NCBI RefSeq assembly: GCF_001263395.1
Contig: NZ_CP011786.1
Location: 1,550,001 to 1,614,000, forward strand
Length of the DNA: 64,000 nucleotides
Reading direction: 5' to 3'
DNA from: Bifidobacterium actinocoloniiforme DSM 22766
GTDB lineage: Bacteria; Actinomycetota; Actinomycetes; Actinomycetales; Bifidobacteriaceae
The translations under genes were made by a program, and so were the position numbers. The notes below the pieces were generated by a model. The model saw only the letters and a program-made list of their open reading frames with translations. It searched no databases and was not told where the DNA came from. Below are positions 9,325 through 18,659 of this stretch, in pieces (the stretch's first letter is position 1; the number at the start of each line of letters is the position of its first letter).

Positions 9325-10212
9325 CTACCTGCCGAACAGGGTTCTGAATAAGTCCATGTTCAAATTCAGGTCGTCATGGGCGTCTATGCGGACTTGCCGG
9401 TATTCGGCCGGTGTGGACGAGGTCTTTTCCTTGAACTTCCTGGCGAACTGCTCGGTGCTGCTGTAGCCGCACTCCTTGGCGACCTCCTGGACCGGCAGGG
9501 AGGTCATGCCCAGCAGGTCGCAGGCTTTGTCCAACCGTATGCCGTCGATGTAATCTCGCAAGGTCAGATCCGTGACCTCGTGGAAACGTCGCGACAGATA
9601 GCTCCTGTCCAAGTGCAGGGCTTTGGCGACGTCGCCGGGCCCTATGCCCTCCGCGTGGTGCTCGGCTATGTAGTCTATCGCCTTGCGGGCCGTCTCGTCG
9701 CTGGTCGCCCTGCTTCTGGACAGGGTGGAACCGGTCGCGTGCTCGGTCAGCAAATGCAGGAATTCGTATGCCAGCGAGTTCAGTTTCAGGCCGTCGCTGA
9801 CCGAGCCTCCCGTGTAGGAGAAGCACTCGGTGATCACACGGAGGAAGGCTTGGTTCTGGTCCACGTGGAAGATTGAATGGGAAGGCCCCAGTCCGATGCT
9901 CGACAGACACGATGAAACGGCTGACCCGCTGAACCCTATCCACAGGTAAAGCCAGGGGGTAGTGGTGGACGCTTGGTATTGGACCGGCGTCTCGGGCCCG
10001 ACGATGAACCCGTCGTTGCGGCGCAGGTTATACTTGGTGCCTTCGCGGCGGACGGTGCCGGTGCCCCCCAAGACGATGTGGACGATGTACGTGGAGCGCA
10101 GGGCCGGACCGAACGAGTGGTCCGGATGCGTTTCGGATATGCCGCATACGGCGAAGGAGAGGCCGTCCACGTCTGTGGAAGGCTGGCGGAGGTACCAAAT
10201 CGAATTTTCCAT
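9325..10212 (-). CDS. AraC-family transcriptional regulator (cupin sensor + HTH)
   Basis: The 295-residue protein has an N-terminal AraC-type sugar-binding cupin half and a C-terminal double helix-turn-helix: IGPGDVAKALHLDRSYLSRR and then LLGMTSLPVQEVAKECGYSS with TEQFARKFKEKT. It resembles RafR/MsmR-type activators of alpha-galactoside use. It is downstream of the alpha-galactosidase and MFS genes on the same strand, so it probably controls them. An ATG at 10224 is in frame, but AAGG precedes the ATG at 10212 at a better distance, so that start is preferred. Confidence 0.88.
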   Translation of the reverse strand: MENSIWYLRQPSTDVDGLSFAVCGISETHPDHSFGPALRSTYIVHIVLGGTGTVRREGTKYNLRRNDGFIVGPETPVQYQASTTTPWLYLWIGFSGSAVSSCLSSIGLGPSHSIFHVDQNQAFLRVITECFSYTGGSVSDGLKLNSLAYEFLHLLTEHATGSTLSRSRATSDETARKAIDYIAEHHAEGIGPGDVAKALHLDRSYLSRRFHEVTDLTLRDYIDGIRLDKACDLLGMTSLPVQEVAKECGYSSTEQFARKFKEKTSSTPAEYRQVRIDAHDDLNLNMDLFRTLFGR

Positions 10213-10294
10213 GAGTGCCTTCATCGATTACGGCATTATCTGCCCCCGCGCATAGGCTTTGGCCGTAATTGCGCATCAGTGGGGCCATGCGAAA

Positions 10295-10332
10295 CGGTGT
10301 GGGTCCCGACCGGTTTAGCTGGACCCACACCG
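10295..10332 (-). terminator. Hairpin between the MFS and AraC genes
   Basis: A perfect 12-base inverted repeat (10295-10306 with 10321-10332) encloses a 14-base loop. On the minus strand it follows the MFS stop and is trailed only by TTTC. It may act as a partial terminator that lowers AraC expression relative to the two upstream genes. Confidence 0.55.
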
Positions 10333-10366
10333 TAGGTGATTCCTGGAGTTTACTGGAATCCGGGGC

Positions 10367-11581
10367 CTAGCGCCGGGCGGTGACCTTGCGGCGCAAATCC
10401 CAGATGAACAATCCCAGCAGGATAACCGCGAAGACCACGGCCAAGACCGTGAACGGCGCAGTTAGGGAGTCTGTGCCGAAACCTGTTTCGACGGCCTGCA
10501 TGAACAGCGGGGAGATGAAATTACCCACGTTGCAGCCGATGAGAATCAGGGATGTGGCGAACGTGCTTGTCTTGGGTCCGGTGATGTCGCCCAAGGTCGT
10601 GTAGATGTAGGGGAAGCACCAGGAGCCGGGGATGCCGATGAGCATCATGCCCACCAAGGCCAGGATGAAATTATTACCGGACATGCTCATCATGATGTTG
10701 CCGACCATGTAGACCGCAACACCCATGTAGAGCACGGACTTGCCGATTGTGCGGTTCAGGAAGCCGAACACGAAACCGGCGAGGATGCCCAGGATGGGCA
10801 TGAGCGAAAGGAAGAAGCTGGCATTGTAGCCCGCCCCCTTAATGGCGACGGCGATGGATGGGAAGCGCAACGTGGAGCACAGCGAATCCAGCACCATGAA
10901 GACCGCGAACAGGACTAAGAGCCAGACGAAGGGGTTGAGCTTCTCTCGAGTTTGCGCACCCTCGCCCGTGTCGGATTGCGAAGCCTCCTTGGCGGCATCC
11001 ACCTGGCTGGACGCATCCGTGGTTGGCGTGGGATCGGGGACCACGAAGTGGAAGATGAGCGCGATGGGGAAGGTGAACAGGTAAATCGCGTAGCTCCAGT
11101 GCCATCCCAGGGTCAGAAGGAAGCCGGCGAAGACCGTCAGGACCGACTGTCCCAGGCTCTCAGTGGAGCTGCGGAAGCCCAGCATGGTGGCTCTGGTGTC
11201 ACCTGTGTACAGCTCATTGATGATGCTGACGGCCAAGGAGTTGTACAAGCCGAGCCCGCAGCCCAGGACCAGGCGGCTGGCGAAGATCAGCGGGTAGGTC
11301 GAGATGACCATAGGGGCTGCGCCGCCGATGCCGGCCAGGACCAGGGCCAGGCAGATGGTGTGCTTGGTGCCTAGGTGCTTTTCCACCCAGCTGGACAGGA
11401 GGATGAACACAATGACCGCCAGGCTGGGGATGGTGGACAGCAGCTCGTTCTGCGCGGTGCTGATATGCAGCGAATCGCGCATGGCGGGCAGGGCGCCGTT
11501 AATGGCTGGCGCGCTGGTCAGCATCAGGGAAATGCAGAGCACCGCTGCCTTGGTGGCGAAACTTTGCTTGGATGATGGCAT
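10367..11581 (-). CDS. MFS transporter, probably for galactosides
   Basis: The 404-residue membrane protein has the 12-helix layout of the major facilitator superfamily, with a hydrophilic central loop near residues 190-215. An N-terminal block with LSTIPSLAVIVFILLSSWVEK, the loop LGTKHTICLA and LVLGCGLGLYNSLAVSIINE fit the MFS-1 fold. AAGGATC is 8 bases before the ATG. The gene follows the alpha-galactosidase gene by 69 bases on the same strand. Import of an alpha-galactoside, or export of a released sugar, is inferred from that context only; the substrate cannot be read from the sequence. Confidence 0.85.
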   Translation of the reverse strand: MPSSKQSFATKAAVLCISLMLTSAPAINGALPAMRDSLHISTAQNELLSTIPSLAVIVFILLSSWVEKHLGTKHTICLALVLAGIGGAAPMVISTYPLIFASRLVLGCGLGLYNSLAVSIINELYTGDTRATMLGFRSSTESLGQSVLTVFAGFLLTLGWHWSYAIYLFTFPIALIFHFVVPDPTPTTDASSQVDAAKEASQSDTGEGAQTREKLNPFVWLLVLFAVFMVLDSLCSTLRFPSIAVAIKGAGYNASFFLSLMPILGILAGFVFGFLNRTIGKSVLYMGVAVYMVGNIMMSMSGNNFILALVGMMLIGIPGSWCFPYIYTTLGDITGPKTSTFATSLILIGCNVGNFISPLFMQAVETGFGTDSLTAPFTVLAVVFAVILLGLFIWDLRRKVTARR

Positions 11582-11650
11582 GGGAATGATCCTTGGGTTG
11601 ATTGGTGGTTGTGGTGTAAATCTTGGAATGATGCCGGATCTGGCGGCCTC

Positions 11651-13930
11651 TCACTGCGCTTGGAGGACGAAGAGACGGGAGTCGAAGTCGTGCGTCTTGC
11701 CCAGCGGGTTGACCCCTCCGAGTTCGCCGCTGGCGGCGTCGGAGTCGATCATGCCGACGCGCATCAGCTCGTCGCCACGGAATTCCTTGCCGTCTATGCT
11801 GGAAGGCCCGGTGCAGGAGACCAGGTACTCGTAGTTCGGGTCCAGCCCTTCCAGCTTGAGGCGCGTGAATGGGCCATTGGGCTCAAGAAGGATCAGGTAG
11901 TCGCCGATAATGGCGGTTTTGCGATCCTGGGAGACCACCATCCAGGCGCACCGGCTATCAGTGTAGGGGGAGCGCAGGCGGTAAAAATCGCCAGTGCGCA
12001 GGATGCCGCGGTACTTCTTATAGAAGGCCACCTGCCGGTTCACGGCTTCCATCTCGTCATCGCTGAGCTTGGCCAGGTCCAGCTCATAGCCGAAAGCCCC
12101 GAAGAGCGCTACATTGCCGCGCGTGTGGATAGGCGTGATTCGCTCGGTCTGGTGGTTAGGCACGACCGAGACGTGGGCACCCATCGAAATCGGCGGATAG
12201 AAGTAGCTAGTGCCATACTGGGTCTTCATTCGTTCCACGGCATCGGTGTCGTCGCTGCACCAAATCTGCGGGGTGTAGTAGAGCATGCCCATGTCGAAAC
12301 GGCCGCCGCCCGAGGCGCATCCCTCGATGAGCAGCTCCGGGAACGCGTCAAGCAGGCGCTGCATGAGCTCGTAGACGCCGAGGATGTAACGGTGGCGGAA
12401 CTCGCCTTGCGCGTCGGGGCCGCGGGTCGCGTCGAAGGCCTCTGAGACATAGCGGTTCATGTCCCATTTGACATAAGAGATGTTCGCGCTGCTGAGTATG
12501 CGGTACATCTGCTCGTAGATGTTGTCGACCACTTCCGCATTGGCGAAGTTGAGCAGGAACTCGTTGCGACCGTGGTTCATATGCCGTCCCGGTGTGTGGA
12601 TGGCCCAGTCGGGGTGCGCCCTGTACAGGTCGGAGTCCTTGTTGATGGTTTCGGGCTCGAACCACAAGCCGAACTGCATGCCCAGGCCGTTGATGCGCTT
12701 GGCCAAACCCGGCAGGCCTTCAGGCAGACGCTCACGGTTGGGGGTCCAGTCCCCCAGGCCCGCGGTGTCGTCGTTGCGGGCGCCGAACCATCCGTCGTCC
12801 AGGACGAAGAGCTCCACGCCGGCCTCCTTGGCCTTCGAGGCGATGGCGACCAGTTTGTCTTCGTCGAAGTCGAAATAGGTGGCTTCCCAATTGTTGATCA
12901 GCACGGGGCGATCGCGGTCCTTCCAGGGGGCGCGCATGATGTGTTCCCTGGCCATCCTGTGGGAGTCGCGGCTCAGGAGGTTGAGGCCCTGGTCCGTCCA
13001 GCCGAGCAAGGCTTCGGGGGTTTGGAAGCTTTGTCCGGGCTTGAGCCGCCAGGAGAAGTCCGCGTCGTTGATGCCCAGCTGAAGCCGGGCCACGCCATAG
13101 GAGTCCACTTCGGCATGCAGGTCGAAGTCGCCCGAGTAGACGAAGGCGAGCCCCAGCGCTTCGCCTTGGCTCTCGCCGCAATCCGGGCGGGAGAAGAGCG
13201 CGGTGGGGTTGGTGTAGTGGCTGCTGGCGTTGCGCAGGGACTCCAGTTGCTGGATGCCGTGGTGGAGGCGCTGGGTCTGCGGGTGGCGCTCGCGGGCCCA
13301 GGCCCCTGTGAATTCGGTCATCTCGTAGTCGCTGTCGGGCATGTCGATGCTCAAACTCATCATCCGCTCGATCAGCAGGTCTTCCTGGCCGGCGTTGTTG
13401 GCTTGCGCGGAGCGGGCGATGATGGAACTGTCGCTGAAGATGGTGTAGCTGAGGGTCACCACGAGGCCGGTTTGGGCGTCTTTCAGCCTCAGCAGCAAGG
13501 TGGTGGCTTCGTTCTCCTGGGCGTAGCTGGCAGGCAGCCCTTGGAGGGAAGGCTTGCCGTCGGTGATTTCGTAGCCGTCGTACTGCAGGTCGATCAAGGT
13601 GGAGCCGTTGGGCTGGAGGACGCTGATGGCGGGCCGGCGGTAGTCGCCATTGCCGTATTCGGGGTACTCCTGGCGCAGGTGGTCGAGCGAATAGGTCAGG
13701 TCACCTTCAATCCGGCAGGTGGCGGTGGACCGGTGCTGGAGCTCCACCAGATGGCCGAAGTCCTCGCGGTCGCTTACCGCGGCCCCGAAGTAGAGGTTCA
13801 GGAGCTTGCCTTCCTTGTCGACCTTCATGATGTAGCTGATCAGGCCATTGGTCAGGTGGAATTGGCGTTGGGATTCGTGAACGATGATCCGCGGTTCATG
13901 GGCTTGGGGGTCTGACTGTGTTGCCGTCAT
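11651..13930 (-). CDS. aga: Alpha-galactosidase, GH36
   Basis: The 759-residue enzyme hydrolyses terminal alpha-1,6-galactose from melibiose, raffinose and stachyose. It has the full GH36 length of about 730 residues. Conserved elements are FVLDDGWFGARNDDTAGLGD near residue 380, LWFEPETIN, YVKWDMNRY with the nucleophile Asp near 490, EGCASGGGRFDMGMLYYTPQ, and WCSDDTDAVER with the acid/base Asp near 560. There is no signal peptide, so it acts in the cytoplasm on imported sugars. The start ATG has GAAGGAGAG 9 bases upstream. It is the first gene of an operon with an MFS transporter and an AraC regulator. Confidence 0.97.
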   Translation of the reverse strand: MTATQSDPQAHEPRIIVHESQRQFHLTNGLISYIMKVDKEGKLLNLYFGAAVSDREDFGHLVELQHRSTATCRIEGDLTYSLDHLRQEYPEYGNGDYRRPAISVLQPNGSTLIDLQYDGYEITDGKPSLQGLPASYAQENEATTLLLRLKDAQTGLVVTLSYTIFSDSSIIARSAQANNAGQEDLLIERMMSLSIDMPDSDYEMTEFTGAWARERHPQTQRLHHGIQQLESLRNASSHYTNPTALFSRPDCGESQGEALGLAFVYSGDFDLHAEVDSYGVARLQLGINDADFSWRLKPGQSFQTPEALLGWTDQGLNLLSRDSHRMAREHIMRAPWKDRDRPVLINNWEATYFDFDEDKLVAIASKAKEAGVELFVLDDGWFGARNDDTAGLGDWTPNRERLPEGLPGLAKRINGLGMQFGLWFEPETINKDSDLYRAHPDWAIHTPGRHMNHGRNEFLLNFANAEVVDNIYEQMYRILSSANISYVKWDMNRYVSEAFDATRGPDAQGEFRHRYILGVYELMQRLLDAFPELLIEGCASGGGRFDMGMLYYTPQIWCSDDTDAVERMKTQYGTSYFYPPISMGAHVSVVPNHQTERITPIHTRGNVALFGAFGYELDLAKLSDDEMEAVNRQVAFYKKYRGILRTGDFYRLRSPYTDSRCAWMVVSQDRKTAIIGDYLILLEPNGPFTRLKLEGLDPNYEYLVSCTGPSSIDGKEFRGDELMRVGMIDSDAASGELGGVNPLGKTHDFDSRLFVLQAQ

Positions 13931-15116
13931 GCTCGCTCTCTCCTTCGAGTGGTGATGAGTGGTCTCCTTAGACGGAGTGCGACTGTGCCGTTCAGGACCC
14001 CGTCCCAGTCCTTAATCGTAAAAAGCCTCCAAGGCTGTAAACCGCGGAATATCAGGTGTTTTGTGGCCTGCTGTAGTTATTTTTGTGACCTTCCAGCAGG
14101 AAGGGGCCAGGTGGGGTTCCTCGCTTCTTGGGGGCCTGCATTCGCGATTTGAAACGGTTTTCGCGGGAGTCCGTCGGGTCCCGTTTGAGGGCGTCGGCCG
14201 GGTTTCCGGTGACTGGCTATGTCAAAACTTGACGGAGCGCGGTCTACAAAATTCCTGTGCTTTCGCCGGTGCGCTGGCGGGCGCCAGTGAGCATGGGCTG
14301 GCTCTGGTCGGCTCTGGAGCCTGGTTGGAGTAGTTCGAACTGGGGGCCGTATTCGATGAGGGCGACGAGTCAATGTTTTGTGAGGCGGGGGAGGTGATTC
14401 ACTGTGTGGCCCAGGTGTCTTCACAAGCTTGCTGGGAGGTGTTCGCCGTCAACTCGATAGCGTTTTCGGTTCAGCGGCTCCGAGTCCATGCCACCGCCGT
14501 GGTCGTTGCATGAAATATCCAAGATGAGCGTGGCTCGCCGCCAATGGGCCAAGCCAGGAATGGGAATGGCCACGTCTCCGACCGGGGTATCGGCGTTTGC
14601 GCGTCTCCACGTACCTATGGAACGCGCGGCTTCCGGCGGGTTGGACAGCGCCGTGTCTGAACGCTGGAGCGACTATACGGCCCCTCGGTTTCGACGCACG
14701 GGCGCTGAGGGGTGCCTAATCGGTGCGGCTAAGGGGACAGGATTTCAGTGGCGGTTTGGCGGTCTACCACCAAGTGAGTGACGAAGCCAGATTTGAGCGT
14801 TACGCGCAGGGCCCGGACCTTATGAGGTCGGCTGGCCCAGGGTTGCTTTCCCGGTTGTGGCCTGACGTGGACGGGCTGTTTTTGGGGCGGTTCGTCCACG
14901 ATTCCGCGGCGTTCGTCTCCGTGGCGCGTGAGGCTGTGGCGCTGTCCTAACGGTTGCCGTGGGGCACAGTCAGGGGCTGGACGCGGATTGGGTGTGAGGA
15001 AGATGACTGTGAGAATCGTCATGGTTTAGGGGTGCGGAATGGCGGAATTCCGCGGCTTTTGGATGATACGGTGGGCTCGTCGTAAAGATTCAATTATCAA
15101 TGAGGTTGATAACGCC
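13931..15116. other. 1.2-kb gene-poor region
   Basis: No frame in this stretch looks like a conserved protein. The left end holds the upstream region of the alpha-galactosidase operon, including a small AGCCT/AGGCT hairpin at 14024-14036 followed on the minus strand by five T residues. The open frames at 14061-14333, 14488-14781 and 14723-14950 have mixed codon use and no recognisable motif. The region may be a decayed gene, but no parent is identified. Confidence 0.4.
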
Positions 15117-16844
15117 ATGTCGAAAATCAATGCTGCGGACAAGATGGTCCAGGTCATGCAGGCCTGGGGTGTCGACAACGTGTACGGTCTGCCGGGCGAT
15201 TCGGTGGACACCACCGTCGAGGCCCTCTACAGGGTGCGCGACAGAGTCAAGTTCACCCAGGTGCGCCACGAGGAGGTCGCCGCGCTCGCCGCAGCGGCCC
15301 AGGCCAAGCTGACCGGCAAGGTGGGAGTCTGCCTCTCGATCGGCGGTCCTGGCGCCATCCACATGCTCAACGGCTTGTACGACGCGAAGATGGACCATGT
15401 GCCTGTTGTGGCCATTCTGGGCCAGATTCAGTCCCACCTGCTCAACACCGGCTACTTTCAAGAAGTAGACCTGCCCAAGCTGTGCGACGACGTGGCCGTC
15501 TACAATAAGCTGGTCACCGGTCCCGAGACCTTGCCAGCCGTGATGGATGAGGCCATCCGCATGGCTTACCTGCACCAGGGTGTGGCTGTGCTGACCATCC
15601 CCGACGACGTGCCCAACCACAAGATCGAGGACACCTTCCGCCCCACCGCTGACCTCTTCCGCCAGCAGCACCCGGCAATCGACCCTGCCGATATCGACAA
15701 GTCGCTCGACATGATCCGCCGGGCCAAGAAGCCGGTCGCCTTCTTCGGCGTAGGCGCCAAGGGCGCGCAGGCCGAGGCTAAGGAGTTCGTGGAGCGCTAC
15801 TCCCTGCCTTTCATTCAGACCATGCCGGCCAAGGGGGTCATCGACGACGACCACCCGAACGCCCTGGGCCAGGTGGGCAAGCTGGGCACCAAGCCTGCTT
15901 ACGAGGCCATGTTCGACGCTGACCTGCTGATTCTGGTGGGCACGGACTATCCCTACGCCCCTTACTTGAATGGCAAAATCCCGGCCATCCAGATTGAGCT
16001 GGAGCCCACCCGCATCGGCAAACGCCACCAGGTGGAGGTCGGCATGGTGGCTGACGCCAAAGACGCGCTGACCCAGCTGAACGCCCGGGGTGAGAAGATC
16101 CCGGAGACAGACTGGCTCAAGGCCTGCCGCAAGAACATGGGCACCTGGCGCAAGTGGATGAAGGACGTGACCGGCAAGGCTCATAAGGGCGTGCTGCCCT
16201 CACGCACTTTCACTAAGATGAGCGAAATCGCGCCGGACAATGCCGTGTGGTCCGTGGATGTCGGCACGTCCACCTCCTTCGGCGCGCGTTTCATCGATGT
16301 CAAGTCCACGCAGAAGTACGTCATCTCCGCTTGGCTGGGCACTATGGGCTGCGCCCTGCCCGCTGCTATCGCCGCCAAGCGTGACATGCCCGACCGTCCG
16401 GTCTACGCGGTATGCGGCGACGGCGCCTTCGCCATGGTCATGCAGGACTTCGTGACGGCTGTCAAGTACCAGCTGCCGATAGTGGTGGTGGTCCTGAACA
16501 ACCACCTCCTGGCTTTCATCGAGTACGAGCAGCAGTCGGTTGGACAGCAGAACTACGGCATCGACCTGGCGGACATCGACTTCGCCAAGTTCGCCGAGGC
16601 CTGCGGTGGTATCGGCGTGAACGTGACCACCGACGAGGAGTTCGACGCGGCGATCGAGAAGTACAAGAACCCCACCAAGCCGGTGATCATCAACTGCGCC
16701 TCCGCCGATGAGGCCCCGCTGCCCGGTAAGATCGTCTGGGACGAAGCGGAGGGCTACATGAAGTTCGGCCTAGGCTACATGAAGGAGCAGTTCCGCATCC
16801 CCGAGCTGCCGCCCCTGCGCGAGCTGATGCGCCAGTTCCTCTAA
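15117..16844 (+). CDS. Pyruvate oxidase (thiamine-diphosphate flavoenzyme)
   Basis: The 575-residue protein belongs to the POX/acetolactate-synthase superfamily and reads closest to lactobacillal pyruvate oxidase, which turns pyruvate, phosphate and O2 into acetyl phosphate, CO2 and H2O2. Features are AWGVDNVYGLPGDSV, VRHEEVAALAAAAQAKLTG with the cofactor-activating Glu near residue 51, GPGAIHMLNGLYDAKMDHVP, and the thiamine-diphosphate motif GDGAF...LNN from residue 435. Start ATG 15117 has GAGG about 11 bases upstream; a longer frame from 15039 lacks such a site. There are no pathway neighbours. A ubiquinone- or menaquinone-linked PoxB role is an alternative. Confidence 0.88.
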   Translation: MSKINAADKMVQVMQAWGVDNVYGLPGDSVDTTVEALYRVRDRVKFTQVRHEEVAALAAAAQAKLTGKVGVCLSIGGPGAIHMLNGLYDAKMDHVPVVAILGQIQSHLLNTGYFQEVDLPKLCDDVAVYNKLVTGPETLPAVMDEAIRMAYLHQGVAVLTIPDDVPNHKIEDTFRPTADLFRQQHPAIDPADIDKSLDMIRRAKKPVAFFGVGAKGAQAEAKEFVERYSLPFIQTMPAKGVIDDDHPNALGQVGKLGTKPAYEAMFDADLLILVGTDYPYAPYLNGKIPAIQIELEPTRIGKRHQVEVGMVADAKDALTQLNARGEKIPETDWLKACRKNMGTWRKWMKDVTGKAHKGVLPSRTFTKMSEIAPDNAVWSVDVGTSTSFGARFIDVKSTQKYVISAWLGTMGCALPAAIAAKRDMPDRPVYAVCGDGAFAMVMQDFVTAVKYQLPIVVVVLNNHLLAFIEYEQQSVGQQNYGIDLADIDFAKFAEACGGIGVNVTTDEEFDAAIEKYKNPTKPVIINCASADEAPLPGKIVWDEAEGYMKFGLGYMKEQFRIPELPPLRELMRQFL

Positions 16845-16874
16845 ACTCCGGCACCCTCCCGCCACTGACGACTT

Positions 16875-16913
16875 CAGGGCCGCAAATCCGTTGAACGCGG
16901 GTTCGCGGCCCTG
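16875..16913 (+). terminator. Hairpin after pyruvate oxidase
   Basis: The 9-base stem CAGGGCCGC / GCGGCCCTG begins 31 bases past the stop codon. There is no T-run, so its terminator role is plausible but not certain. Confidence 0.45.
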
Positions 16914-16955
16914 GCCATACCCCGCAAGCCCGCGCTCCCGCCGCAAGCAGCCCGA

Positions 16956-16975
16956 ATAGGAAACTATAGGAAACT
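16956..16975. repeat. 10-base tandem repeat, two copies
   Basis: ATAGGAAACT occurs twice head to tail in an otherwise GC-rich gap. No function is evident. Confidence 0.7.
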
Positions 16976-17000
16976 ATATGTGGCTGTGGGGCGGTGCGGG

Positions 17001-17231
17001 TTAGAGGTGGAGGACTATGTGGGCCCAGCTGGTGATCAGGGCCTCGTTGTTCACGCCGGTGACTAGCTGTATCGCGGTTGGGCGGTTGGAACCGACGGGG
17101 AGAGCGGGGGCTTGGCTGAGGTGGAGTTTGCCGTTCGAGGCCAGGCTGACCTGGGCATCCTCCACGCTGACCAGGCTTGGCTGATTCAGGGCGGCGACGG
17201 CTATCAGGTCGTGGAGCCTGTCCTGTTCCCG
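17001..17231 (-). pseudogene. C-terminal remnant of an inosine-uridine nucleoside hydrolase
   Basis: On the minus strand a 76-codon frame runs from an in-frame TAG at 17232-17234 to a stop at 17001. Near its start it reads DRLHDLIAVAALNQPSL, the hallmark HD-(P/L)-x-AVAAL motif of IUNH-type nucleoside hydrolases, whose His is an active-site residue. The remaining 60 residues fit the end of that fold. The N-terminal three quarters of the enzyme, including the DTDxGxDD metal site, are not found upstream in any frame. This is a truncated, non-functional relic; decay after deletion is the likely history. Confidence 0.65.
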
Positions 17232-17507
17232 CTAGAACCGCCAGGGCTAGCCGCTATAGCGGCGTCGGCGGCGCAAAACGTTCGCATTGCACCTCCAGAC
17301 CGGCCCCAGAAAGCGAGTAAGAACGGCCAGGTGTGCGATTGCTCGCGCACCTTTTTGCGTAAGTGGCGGGCGGCGAATTGCTGCCCTCACCGGTTAAGGT
17401 GAAGCAGGGCCCGTAACTTTCGCATAGTCCACCGTCGTGTTAAAATTCCACGCCGTCCGACCGCGCCTATGAGAAGAAGGGGCAGGAGGCATCAGGAAAA
17501 CCGCATG

Positions 17508-17539
17508 AAAAAAGGGCTTTGGCGGTGAAGCCAAAACCC
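17508..17539 (-). terminator. Rho-independent terminator of tRNA-Ala
   Basis: On the minus strand a 10-base stem (17530-17539 with 17514-17523, one G-T pair) and a 6-base loop are followed by six T residues. It starts 6 bases after the tRNA 3' end. Confidence 0.85.
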
Positions 17540-17545
17540 TGCTTG

Positions 17546-17618
17546 TGGAGCTGATGGTAATCGAAACCACGACCTCTTCGATGCGAACGAAGCGCTCTAC
17601 CAACTGAGCTACAGCCCC
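17546..17618 (-). tRNA. tRNA-Ala, anticodon CGC
   Basis: The minus strand gives a 73-base cloverleaf. The acceptor GGGGCTG pairs with CAGCTCC (one G-T). The D arm is GCTCAGTTGGTAGAGC. The anticodon stem CTTCG/CGAAG carries the loop TTCGCAT with anticodon CGC, and the T arm is GTGGT-TTCGATT-ACCAT. The discriminator base is A and CCA is not encoded. It reads the alanine codon GCG. A terminator follows directly. Confidence 0.95.
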
Positions 17619-17647
17619 AAGCATTGCCCGACCGTAGCCGGGCAACT

Positions 17648-17675
17648 CAGCTACTTTAACGCGAAGGAGGGTCAA
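17648..17675 (-). promoter_or_regulatory. Likely tRNA-Ala promoter
   Basis: On the minus strand TTGACC (17675-17670) and TAGCTG (17653-17648) are separated by 16 bases. They lie 30 bases upstream of the mature tRNA 5' end. Confidence 0.45.
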
Positions 17676-17754
17676 ACGCAAAACTTAAAAGGCGGATGGC
17701 GCGCCTGGGCCATAAGACGGACTCGGGAGGCGGCTTGCAGGTGCTGGCTGTACG

Positions 17755-17778
17755 GCGGTCTGCGCGGCGGTCTGCGCG
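17755..17778. repeat. 12-base tandem repeat, two copies
   Basis: GCGGTCTGCGCG occurs twice head to tail between the tRNA and the dedA stop codon. No function is evident. Confidence 0.7.
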
Positions 17779-17797
17779 GCCGAGTGCCGGCTTTCGC

Positions 17798-18487
17798 TTA
17801 TTCGCCTGGCTGGGCGGCTTCCTCCAGGGCGGGGGAGGACTTTTTCCTGCCGAACTTGGCCTTGAATAGGCCGATGACCGTGGGCAGGACCGAAATCATC
17901 AGAATCAGGACGATGACCAGCTCGAAGTGCTCCTGGACGGCGGGGATGCCGCCGAAGAAGAAGCCCAGAAGGGTGAAGAGCGTGGACCAGACCAGACCGC
18001 CCAGGATCGAGAAGGGCGTGAACCGGGACCACTTCATGCCCGAAATCCCCGAGATGAAGGGCATGAACGTGCGGATGAAGGGGAAGAAACGGCCCAGGAA
18101 GACCGCCAGCGGGCCCCACTTGTCAATCATGGACTCCGTTTTGGCGATACGCTCCGGGGTCATTGACTTCACCTTGCCCGAGCGCAGGATGGCCTGGCCG
18201 AAGAAATGGCCGATGAAGTAGTTGCTCTGGTCGCCCAGGATGGGGGCGAGCATGACCACCGGCAGGAGGACGTCGAGCCCCATGCCGGACTTGGGGTCGT
18301 GGGCGAAGACCCCGGCGGCGAACAGGAGGGAGTCGCCGGGTAGGAAAGGCATGAAGACCACGCCGGTCTCGATGAAGATGATCAGGAAAATGAAGGCATA
18401 AGTGGGCACCAGGCCCATTGCGATCCAAGAGGCGATAGCGGAGCGAGGGTCCTTAAGAAGACCGATGATCCAATTGATAAAGCCCAT
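17798..18487 (-). CDS. DedA-family membrane protein (VTT domain)
   Basis: The 229-residue polytopic inner-membrane protein belongs to the DedA/SNARE-associated family, implicated in lipid scrambling of carriers such as undecaprenyl phosphate and in membrane homeostasis. Diagnostic blocks are PFLPGDSLLFAAG near residue 47, GDQSNYFIGHFFG and FLGRFFPFIRTFMPFISG near residue 130, which has the conserved Arg and Pro residues. The C-terminus is a short basic then acidic tail. No strong Shine-Dalgarno is visible before the ATG. A TAGAGT (18575-18570, minus strand) could be its -10 element. Confidence 0.93.
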   Translation of the reverse strand: MGFINWIIGLLKDPRSAIASWIAMGLVPTYAFIFLIIFIETGVVFMPFLPGDSLLFAAGVFAHDPKSGMGLDVLLPVVMLAPILGDQSNYFIGHFFGQAILRSGKVKSMTPERIAKTESMIDKWGPLAVFLGRFFPFIRTFMPFISGISGMKWSRFTPFSILGGLVWSTLFTLLGFFFGGIPAVQEHFELVIVLILMISVLPTVIGLFKAKFGRKKSSPALEEAAQPGE

Positions 18488-18659
18488 TGCGGTGCAATCC
18501 CATCATTTTGCGGCTCGCTCGCGCTGATTCGCGTGGCGTCAGCACGCCGACCATTGACAAACCGTACTCACTCTAGCAACCGTTGCCGTCAGGACGAGCG
18601 GCGGGATGCGAGCCTACGCGAGGGGATTACAAGTGAACGGAGCGCGGGGCGACCCTGCA

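Noticed and set aside
12572-13915. Long plus-strand open frame opposite the alpha-galactosidase gene
   Set aside because: Antisense shadow of GH36; Val/Gly/Gln-rich translation without motifs.
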